64,000 nt of DNA from Gymnothorax reevesii (Eukaryota; Chordata; Actinopteri; Anguilliformes; Muraenidae), in NCBI GenBank assembly GCA_029721435.1, contig CM056580.1, positions 70,271,367 through 70,335,366 of the forward strand. Reading direction: 5' to 3'. Numbering within the stretch: the stretch's first letter is position 1; the number at the start of each line of letters is the position of its first letter. The notes below the pieces were generated by a model. It worked only from the letters and a program-made list of their open reading frames with translations, made no database searches and was not told where the DNA came from. A program made the position numbers and the translations under genes. Positions 33,488 through 42,484 of the stretch are shown one piece after another.

Positions 33488-35360
33488 ACAAGATGATTAA
33501 ATGTATATATTTTAAAAAATGTATTTCAGAGCTCTAAGAGTTAGAGTACGGAGAGTTCAGGAGCTTTTCGTCATCTGTAATGCCTTTCCTGACTTTGATC
33601 CTATTTGACGGCTTGTCGTGGAAACATTTACAGTTGCGGGAGGTTAATCTGACCAGTAGATGGGAGAGTACGATTACCCCAGCTTATGCAAGTCGCCGTC
33701 GATGCTCTAAAGTAAGAAAGGAACAGAAATGACCCGATAGGCATCGATCTGAACTCCCCCAGTGTAGGAGCCAGGCTAATTGTTTCCATCCACAGGAGTA
33801 GTGTAGATAAGAATGTTTGTGCAGCAGGGATGTTACTAACTCCTCAGACACACGGTGAGCCACTGCCCTGTGCTCCCTCTGGCTGAGTGTGTCCATCGAC
33901 TACAAACACACGCAACTACAAACACACATAGAACACTATACGCACAGACTCACAGCAGATCCCAACATGCATAGACGCTCCTGCCAGCACACACGTTCTC
34001 ACACACACACACACAAGCAGCTCACCACATTTAGATACAGTCAGGTTACTGGATTTTTCTCCACATGATTTACCCACTGAAAAGTGTAACTGCAGCAAAT
34101 GGTTTTATAACATTTTATCGGCATTTTTTAAAATGTCATGGTAAGAAATTGTTTAGTGTTTCTTTGGCATGTTTAAATGTACAGTACATCTGAGCATTTC
34201 TCATTAGTCTCCAGTGATATTTGAGCAGAATATGCAGATTTTTTCCTCCTAATGGCCATGAGGCAGCATTGGGCTGTGCTGTGAGTTGTATAAGAAATTC
34301 TGTGAAACGGGAAATGGAGTTCTGTACATGTTATTTGTCTCTCAGGCATGTGTGTTTCCACAGCTGACTCCTGTGATGTCCTATCTCTGAACACGCAACA
34401 AAAGATCCCTTGGCAAGGCAGTTACGTTGAGTCCTCACACAGATGGACATCTCCCTCCTGCCATTGTTTGATTCGCAACCTCTACAGATGCTGCTATGGG
34501 AACACTTGAAATTGGATTCACCTGCCTGAAGGAACACAGTTTTAACAAGCCCCGATCCCACTTTGGCCCACACAGCAAGCGTCCACAGCTGCCATTTTCA
34601 CACTCCAATTTATTTCCAATTCATTCTTATTTTTTTTTTTTTTTTTAACGTATATCTCCAAATTGGTTGTAGGTTTGGCTGTGACCAAATGATCCGGGCT
34701 AGCCTTGCTGCACTGCACTTGTGTTGAATAATGTGATCTTTCAAGTGCATAGCTGATTGGGTCTCTCTACTCTTCTTTGTGTGAGGTGGGAATATCACTT
34801 CGTTATTGTTAACTGCGGTTGCCCAGTCTCTTTTCTCAGAACTTGCCTATGTGATTCCATCCAACATTTGACTTATTTATCTGTGCCCTGGGCTGTGATG
34901 CAGCACACGAATGGCAGACTGAACTCACATCATTTCCTCCCTCATCACTACTCATCCTGTTTGCCAATTTTCTGACAAGCTGTATTTCCTCTATCAATTT
35001 GTGTCTGGTGAATGAAGAAGTTATTGCTCAAATAATCATGGAGAAAAGTACAAAAATAGTGTCAGAGAACACACAGTGAGCAAAGTGGTGTCGATTTGAT
35101 ATTTGTGACACCTTGTAAACCGATCTTTTATATCACAAAATGTATTTCTTTTATTTTTCATATATATTACTATATACATATATTCACAAAGTTGTGCAGG
35201 AAGGGCTGTTTTGGGAACCAGCTTAGATGTGCAATATCACCCTATGAAGTAATCATTCAAAGAAACAAAAAAATATATATCTTTCATGGTATACATTTAA
35301 AAAAAGCCAACAAATACAATGACAATCACAGACACAAAAAAAAAAAAAAATTCTTGGAGA
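33488..35360. other. Spacer: nothing recognised
   Basis: Includes a poly-T run near 34630 and a short CA run near 34000. No gene recognised. Confidence 0.3.
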
Positions 35361-35362
35361 AA

Positions 35363-35540
35363 TACACTCACTGAGCACTTTATTAGGAACACCGCACTTA
35401 TGCTGGGTAGAGCCTCCCTTTGTTCAAAGTGGCATTGATTCCACGAGATGTTGTGGACATGCTTTTTAGATTCTGGTCCATATTGACACATTGGCATTAA
35501 GATGATTTCTGGAGTTTGGTAAGCTGCTCATTTGTGCTGT
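35363..35540 (+). repeat. DNA transposon terminal fragment
   Basis: Carries CACTCACTGAGCACTTTATT and AGGAACACC, the well-known end of a common fish DNA transposon, followed by GGGTAGAGCCTCCCTTTG. The interior decays after about 35540. A 30-bp tandem duplication (CTCACCGCAGTTCTAGAGTG) follows at 35711-35760. Confidence 0.6.
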
Positions 35541-36566
35541 GAATCTTGTGTTCAATCACAAGGGGTAAATGGATTCCTGCAGTTGCATCAAATTCCTAAA
35601 TGACTCTTATCATTTACATGTCACTGAAGAAATTGAGATTCTTAAGACCCTGCAACATTTTTCCAATCTTAAACTGTTTGAAGTGTCGCATTTTTTGGGA
35701 TGCTTCTGTGCTCACCGCAGTTCTAGAGTGCTTTACTGCTCACCGCAGTTCTAGAGTGCTTTTCTGAGTAACAAGCGCCTGAGTAACAAGCGTCTTTACA
35801 AGCGTCAGTCTTGCCTTTTCCACGGACCTCTCATCAATAAACTACTCCATTGGCAGAACTGCTTCTCTCTGCATGTTTTTTTTTTATTTTTAAATTTTTA
35901 ATTTTTGCTCCATTCTGCGTAAATACGAGAGACGGCCGTATGTAAAATCATGGGAGATCAGGACTGTAACCAGTTCACCAAGTACCAACAGTCATGCCAT
36001 GACCAGAGTCACTAAGATAACTTTTTACTCCTGCTCTGCAGTTTGAGGTGAGATATTACTGACCTGTATCTGCATGGTCTCGTGCATTTCTCCGCTGCTA
36101 CATGATCTGCTGATTGGACAATCGCAAGAATAAGCAGGTGTAATGGCATTCCTTATAAAGTGCTCGGTTTGTGTTCTTTTAGCAAGTATATGCTGGAGAA
36201 AAAGCTGTAAAAAGAGGAAGAGCAGCATCGTCTATGTGCAATACAATACATTTCATCTTATCTAGCAATGGGTTAAATGAAATATGACATAGGATCTGTA
36301 GGATTTTATTCAATGACTCTTATGATTATAGCTGCCTAACAGATTAATTGTGCTCCCAAGCTTTTATATCCTTCATGGGCAGAATTATAGTCTTTATTTG
36401 TTTGGTCTTCTCCACTTTAAACTTAGTTGATGAGGTTGTGTGCAGGTGGTCTGTTTGAGCTTGATGGTGACTTAGCATCTTATCCGTTTTATGCTTCAGG
36501 CGTCTAGAATATGTGATGCTGCATGTAATGACACACAGTGTGAGATTTGCCTCTAATGGCAGTGAC

Positions 36567-36936
36567 AGGGAGGCACAGTGGTGCAGCAGGAAGTGCTGTT
36601 GCCTGAAAGTAATGTTATGGGCTTTATTTCGGCCTGGGGTCTGTCTGAGTGAAGTCTGCACGTTCTGCTGGAGTTTGTGTGGGTTTCCAATGGGTACTCT
36701 GGTTTCCTCCTTTAGCTCAGAAAAAACGGGCTTAGTTCATTGGAGACTCTTAAGTGCCCTCAGGTGAGAGTGTGTGAGTGAAGGGTGTGTGAGCCCTGCA
36801 CACAGCAGTGGACTGGCGAGCTGTCCAGAGTGTGTTTCTGTCTTTCACCCACAGTCAGCTGGGGCAGACTGCTGCTCCCCCGTGACCCTCATGCAGAAGA
36901 AATGGTTTTGATGATGCATGGATGGATGTATGGATT
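36567..36936 (+). mobile_element. tRNA-derived SINE (DANA/Mermaid-like)
   Basis: Starts GGAGGCACAGTGGTGCAGCA, followed by internal-promoter-like text, GTGTGGGTTTCC, GGTTTCCTCC, GGACTGGCGAGCTGTCCA and a (GGAT)n tail. This is the layout of common fish SINEs. Mobilised by LINE machinery in trans (family knowledge). Confidence 0.7.
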
Positions 36937-38003
36937 ACTGTGATATAGTTCCAAGCATTAATTTTATGTTCATCTTGTAGCATCTTATTGCATGCATTTT
37001 TAATTGCATGCATTGAATTTTTTGCATGCATTAATTGCCAAAATTCGCTCTAAATTTTTAAAATAACAAGTCCACAGGAGGGCTGCATGTGCCATGAGGA
37101 TGTGCAGACTTCTGGGGAAATGCACCATAACTTTCTGCGTTCTTGCTTATAAACACGCTAAGTTTGCTTGAAAACAGGCTAAATTTGGAAAAAATGGAAA
37201 AATTAACTTCATGAATTCTGACCTTTGCCAATTCTAAGTTCCCATCTGCAGTTTCATATTGATTCACCAACTGATTGAGGGGGAAAAAAATTGATTTAGA
37301 TGGAGGGATAGACAGATAGAGCTTTCTTAATTGTTTTTTTTTTTTTGAAGATTTCAAGTTCACACTGTGAATTAGTAGCGTTGCCTTTTCAAAGCTGAAA
37401 TTCTGTTAATGTGTCTTATGCGAGAACTAACAGTCCTCGATGGCCATCAGTTAGGCTTCCTATAATATATTTAACCAGTGGTGTGAATTTACTGCAGTTG
37501 TAGAGTAGGGTTAATGTTTTGAGAATAGAAAGGATTAATTGTTTTTGAGCATTCAGATGGAATGACTGCTTTCACACTTGTGCCTTTCCTTTGTTGAGAT
37601 TTTTCTCTTTGAAAAACATGAAGTTCATTGTATTACTCTTCCCTGTATGGAACACAATATGTGAGTGAGACATCTGGCTTTACAGAAAGCGTGATGAGTA
37701 GAATAGTTGGATTTCCAAATGGAAAATGCTTGTATGACACTTTCACATTCACTGATAAAATAGCTTGGAGAGCAAAAAAAATAATTTAAACATATATAAT
37801 CATGAATTTCAAATGCTACCTTTGTTGCACAAGAAGGAACAGTACATTGTGCTTCAAAGTCCATGTTGTATCACTGCTACCCACCATAAGTACAACTGAG
37901 GAGTCGCCCATAGTCTGTGTTACAGTTCAGTGTGGATGAGCACTGGGGCTTATCGGGCCATGAGGGGGGCAGTGTGGCCAGGGTGAAGGCACAATGGGTT
38001 TGA
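36937..38003. other. Spacer: nothing recognised
   Basis: No gene or repeat family recognised. Confidence 0.3.
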
Positions 38004-38282
38004 CTATTGCAAGTCAGCTCCATTTGCAAAGCCCAGGGCTTGCTCAGATCTTTCCTCCTTGTGGTTGGGAATCTGTGGTCTGAGAATGGGACCTGCTTTC
38101 TTGAGCTGAGGAACTTGTCCACCACGGGGCAGGTCACTCTTCTCTCCCACTACAGTTCTCCATTCCCCGGGATTTCCTCTAGACCAGGTAGATTGGTAAT
38201 CACTGATCAGCATTTTCACTGGTGAAAGCCTATAAGTAGCATCCTTTTTGGTGTCCTCTTTAGCAAACCTGTGCTGTGTCAT
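38004..38282 (-). CDS. Possible short ORF or exon, unknown
   Basis: A 92-codon frame from ATG 38282 to TAG, beginning MTQHRFAKEDTKKDATYRL and rich in charged and proline residues (VPQLKKAGPILRPQIPNH). Codon use looks coding-like, but I recognise no family. A splice acceptor (CACAGCACAG) lies right at its start, so it could be a terminal exon. Confidence 0.25.
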   Translation of the reverse strand: MTQHRFAKEDTKKDATYRLSPVKMLISDYQSTWSRGNPGEWRTVVGEKSDLPRGGQVPQLKKAGPILRPQIPNHKEERSEQALGFANGADLQ

Positions 38283-38930
38283 TTGTATTAATGGCGTATT
38301 GACTCACTCAAGTGACCAGGCAGTCATGGGGGCGTCTCTCGTTCAGAGTGTTGAAATTCCTGGCCCTCTCATCTGTCACTTTCCTGTAGAGTAGAGCTGA
38401 AACATAAAGATGATGTCAGTACTTTTGGCCACGGTTACAAACTAACCATGAGGTCAGGATTAAACTTGTGGTGAGGGTGGGATTTAGCTATGGAAAAGTA
38501 ATGTTTCACAGCTTCCTGGAAATATATTAATGGAAAAATTATCAAGAGTGCAATAGTGTATTTCAAAATACTATGAATTATAAATGCTTATGTTATAGAA
38601 TATCAACCATAAGTGTAGAAATGTTATGCTTGAGATGCATTCACTAATGCATAATTTTGGATGGAACTAAAGTGTGAAGAAAATACGATGTGCAGTATGT
38701 GACACTGAGAAACTCTAAGTTATGGAGAAATCTGTTCATTATTTTTGCACTTTGTGTGGTGGAATGCATGTACATGGGTCAATAGCATGACATGTAGATT
38801 TTGGTTTAAAATAATTTTAAATGATTCATAAAAAGCATCATTTTATTCTATAAAACCTGTTTAATTTGAACATATTTCCAATTTATCATAAAAATTATAT
38901 ATATTTGATGTTTTGCCATCTCAAACCCTC

Positions 38931-39856
38931 AAAATGTCAGGTGGCACAACCGTCCGAGCAAGTTAACACTGTGTGAAATGTATTAAATATGTAATTCAAA
39001 ATATGAATAAATACAATGTTAATATGGGGGCATAATTTTATATTGAAAAATAAACCTTTCAAATAAACAAAGTTTATAAGTTTAATTGTTCTTAAATCGC
39101 TTGGAATATTAAAAACAAATTTGTCCGGAAATCTGCATATCTGAAATGTCAGGGCAGTGCAGCTGCGTTCATACAACTTTTAAATTGAAGAGAGAGATGA
39201 GTAAACAGGATACTGCATCATCAAAAGGAACCCAAGTGACCTTTACTGATGAGTGAAAGGTATGTAGGTCTCTCTCAAATATTGATAAAAAAAAGCCACT
39301 TTCTCTTCATAGTTAGACTTGTTCAGTTTAAATGTCAGGTGGTACAACCAATATAAAACTAAGAAAAGTTACTTTATTCTAAAAGTCTTCATTGTATTGT
39401 AAAAATGAACTAGCTAGCAAAGTCAAAAGGTTAAATAGGTGTCCAAGTAGAGCCTGAATAATTGGGAATTAGCAGCAAATGCCAGGTGGTGCAGCCAGTA
39501 AGTCAGGTGGCGCAACCAGGTAAAATACTAATTTAAACCAAGAAATGGGAGATTGACGTGAACAAATGTTTGGAAATTGTAATAGAAATAATCATTCTAT
39601 ACGACAATATAATTTTAAATTTGTAAAGTATTAATTCACATTTTAAATCTTAAGTGGGAAAACCAAAATACCTGCCCCCTAAAATAAATAATCCATAAGT
39701 TTCTTTTTATACCCAGCTCAACTACAAAATAGGAATGTTTTAGGCAGAGTAGACACTCTCAGGTATACTTACTAAAAAAATTGCTTAGAAAAAAAAGAGG
39801 GAGATGTTTTGTTTTTTTTTTTTTCAAGAAACTTTTGGTTGCGCTACGTGACATTT
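38931..39856. mobile_element. DNA element with repeated terminal motif
   Basis: Left end AAAATGTCAGGTGGCACAAC and right end GGTTGCGCTACGTGACATTTT are inverted copies. The motif GTCAGGTGGYRCAACC recurs inside at 39334, about 39480 and 39502. Repeated subterminal motifs are typical transposase-binding sites. No coding frame. Confidence 0.55.
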
Positions 39857-39859
39857 TTT

Positions 39860-40000
39860 GGCTGGTGAAATAGCTAATACCGTCTAAAACTGTACTAAAA
39901 CCCTGTGAATGTTGTGCAACCATTTGTACTTGTTTAAACACACTCTTCCAACTTGAAATAAATGTATTCTGTACATTTTTAAAGATTTATTTAAAAAAAA
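39860..40000 (+). repeat. Dispersed repeat, inverted relative of 30.1-30.3 kb
   Basis: Shares CTGTACTAAAACCCTGTGAA and the following 80 bases with the reverse complement of 30.15-30.23 kb. Confidence 0.6.
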
Positions 40001-40279
40001 AAAAAATGTAAAGGCTTATTTGTCAGTGACCAAGAAATGAATCTGGATAGGCGTTCATAAGATATTTAAGGTATAGAAATGCTCAGCCGAAACATTTTTA
40101 TTGCTCATCAGGTCCTGCAGGGGTTTGACATTCCAGTCTTAATAAGAAAAGAAAGGATTCTGCATTTTTCCAAATGAGGAGCACTTATTCAGATGGAGTT
40201 TTTTGTGTTCCTTAGATCAGAGTTAAGATATGCCATGGTGGAGCTGTGGAAAGACTGATGTACAGCAGTTGAAAAGGAG
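40001..40279. other. Left flank of DIRS: nothing recognised
   Basis: No gene or repeat family recognised. Confidence 0.3.
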
Positions 40280-40303
40280 GTTCTCTTTCATAATATTTCG
40301 CTC

Positions 40304-40468
40304 GATGTCTCACTATGGGATGCACGCCTCGCTGCAGCCTCAGAAGCATTAATCTCATTACGCCAATCCTGATTGGCTGGTGAACGTGTCCGTCCGCCCA
40401 GGTGGTACACCCACCTTAAATAGCTCATGCGGACGGCACCACGTCATTCAAACACCTCTTCTCACTCG
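40304..40468 (+). repeat. DIRS left inverted terminal repeat
   Basis: Inverse of 46014-46178, with one small gap near 40452. The outermost bases of the two ends differ, as usual in DIRS elements. Confidence 0.92.
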
Positions 40469-40623
40469 GAGCATATCTCGCGTCCAGGGCTAGTTAGCTG
40501 AACTGTCCACAGACGGATTTTCTGTCGCCGGGCGCTACTAGTTTTGGATACCTTTTTGCTTCGTCGGTCACACCAGACCGGACTCAGTGCTCTCCCGCCC
40601 TACACGGCTTGGTCAGCACTGTC

Positions 40624-40891
40624 CTCGACGCCTCACCACGGCACGTCGAGTACCGAAGGCTAGCACACCAGTTACCTGTCGGTTTTCTTCACTCGACGCC
40701 TCACCACGGCACGTCGAGTACCGAAGGCTAGCACACCAGCTACCTCTCGGTTTCTTCACTCGACGCCCCACCACGGCACGTCGAGCTCCGAGCGCTAGCA
40801 CACCAGCTACCTCTCGGTTTTCTTCACTCGACGCCCCACCACGGCACGTCGAGCTCCGAGCGCTAGCACACCAGCTACCTCTCGGTTTTCT
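40624..40891 (+). repeat. Four 68-bp tandem repeats in the DIRS leader
   Basis: Units start CTCGACGCC at 40624, 40692, 40759 and 40827. Each carries CTCGAC and GTCGAG as an inverted pair. They lie between the left terminal repeat and gag. Confidence 0.9.
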
Positions 40892-40927
40892 GCCTCGTCT
40901 CCCGGCCTGCACACCAGCTAGCTAGGA

Positions 40928-42484
40928 ATGGAGGCCCAAAACCCCCATACCAGGGGGCACGGAGACTCCGGGACCCGTCCCTGTCGCTGTGGGAACAAGA
41001 TCTCGAGTAAAGATCCACACCAGGTCTGCTCGAGCTGCCTGGGGCTGGAACACGCCCGTATGGCTATCGAACTTCCCGGCTCGTGCCAACACTGCGCGGT
41101 GTTTACAGCGAAAAGTCTCCGCAGACGGCTAGCCCGCCAGGCTAGCTTGTCTGGAATCGACCCCCTCCTCCCCTCCGACGGTGCTGCCGCCGAGGGCAAG
41201 CAGGATTTGGCGGTCGCTACGGTGGCGATTCCGGAGGCTAGCGCCAGCTGGGGCTCCCAGCTCGACCTAGCCGCGGATCCCCCGTGTGAGGAAGACGTCC
41301 TAGAACTGGACTATGGGGATGATGAAGATGGCGTCTCTGAACTCCTCATATCAGAGGATGAGGAAGATGACGACGTCTTCATTACTCCGGCTCGGGCCGC
41401 GCAGCCCGCGGCCTCCGTCACCTCTCGGGATGGAGATGAGAGTAGCATACCAGCTTCTCCTCTCCCCAGCTCCGACATGCTCGACGTGTGCAAACGCGCT
41501 GCTGTCCGGCTGAACATCCCCTGGCCCGTTGTCGTAGCTGAGACCACCAGATCCCGCTACGAGGGGAAGAAATTGCCCTTGGCTAAGAGTGCGACGAAAC
41601 AACTTCTCCCCGTCTTCCCGGAGCTGCTAGATGAGGTTGCGCGCTCTTGGAAAGACCGCCCTTATAGCAGCAGGAGCCCAGTTCCCGGTGCCTCGTCCCT
41701 CGATTGTGAGGCGATGGAGAGCCTGGGTCTGCTCCGCATGCCTCCGATGGAGCCACTCGTGGCAGCGCACCTTCACCCCCGCCTGTCAGCGGTGTCCTCC
41801 CGGAGCCCCAGTCTGCCGTCCAAGTCGGACCGTTTTCAGTCAGCCTTGACTGAGAAGGCGTATAAGGCGGCTGCGCTTTCGGCCAGAGCGCTCAATGTCC
41901 TCTCCCTGCTCACGGCTTATCAGGCTGAGTTGTGCGAGGATTTTGTGCTAACTCAGGACCCAGCTACATGGGAGGAAATACCGGTCGTCACCGACCTGTG
42001 TCTCCGTGTCCAACGCTGCGCGGTCCAGGCCACGGGAAAAGCGCTGGGGACTATGGTCCTACAGGAACGGGCGCGGTGGCTCAACCTCGCCAACCTGTCG
42101 GACAGGGAGAAGGATGACATCCTGGACATGCCCATTGTCCCGGAGGGGATCTTCGGTTCCGCGTTGGCTTCTATGCAACGGCGGTGCGAAGCTAAAAAGA
42201 AGGAGGATGAAGCTCTCAAGCTCTGCCTTCCTCGAAAGCCCCCTGCTCCTCTTCCGCCTGCTCAGCGTAAGACCTTTGCGCAGGCTGCTTCACAGGATTC
42301 GCAGTTTAAAATGCCGAAACCGGGAGGCCTCAGCCCGCCCCGCCTGCTCCGCCAGGTCGGCCCGGCTGGCCTAAAAAGCCCTCGGCCCCGGCTGCAGCTG
42401 CGCCTGCGCGACCCGCGCATACCGCCAGCAGCCAGGCCAGGAAAAAGAAGAGAGCGGCCTGACTCCCCCTCTCTCCACTGGTGA
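40928..42484 (+). CDS. DIRS Gag-like protein
   Basis: 518 codons from ATG 40928 to TGA 42482-42484. The N-terminus has a Cys/His cluster: CRCGNKI, then HQVCSSCLGLEHARMAIEL and GSCQHCAVF, typical of fish DIRS Gag and probably a zinc fold. The middle is acidic (LDYGDDEDGVSELLISEDEE). A conserved helical part follows near residues 300-430 (ALTEKAYKAAALSARALN), then a basic, proline-rich C-terminus likely to bind RNA. It overlaps the next frame by about 22 nt, which suggests a -1 frameshift or reinitiation for the RT product. Confidence 0.88.
   Translation: MEAQNPHTRGHGDSGTRPCRCGNKISSKDPHQVCSSCLGLEHARMAIELPGSCQHCAVFTAKSLRRRLARQASLSGIDPLLPSDGAAAEGKQDLAVATVAIPEASASWGSQLDLAADPPCEEDVLELDYGDDEDGVSELLISEDEEDDDVFITPARAAQPAASVTSRDGDESSIPASPLPSSDMLDVCKRAAVRLNIPWPVVVAETTRSRYEGKKLPLAKSATKQLLPVFPELLDEVARSWKDRPYSSRSPVPGASSLDCEAMESLGLLRMPPMEPLVAAHLHPRLSAVSSRSPSLPSKSDRFQSALTEKAYKAAALSARALNVLSLLTAYQAELCEDFVLTQDPATWEEIPVVTDLCLRVQRCAVQATGKALGTMVLQERARWLNLANLSDREKDDILDMPIVPEGIFGSALASMQRRCEAKKKEDEALKLCLPRKPPAPLPPAQRKTFAQAASQDSQFKMPKPGGLSPPRLLRQVGPAGLKSPRPRLQLRLRDPRIPPAARPGKRRERPDSPSLHW

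Noticed and set aside
40613..40912. Minus-strand frame in the DIRS leader
   Set aside because: It simply translates the 68-bp tandem repeats (length not a multiple of three) and matches nothing.
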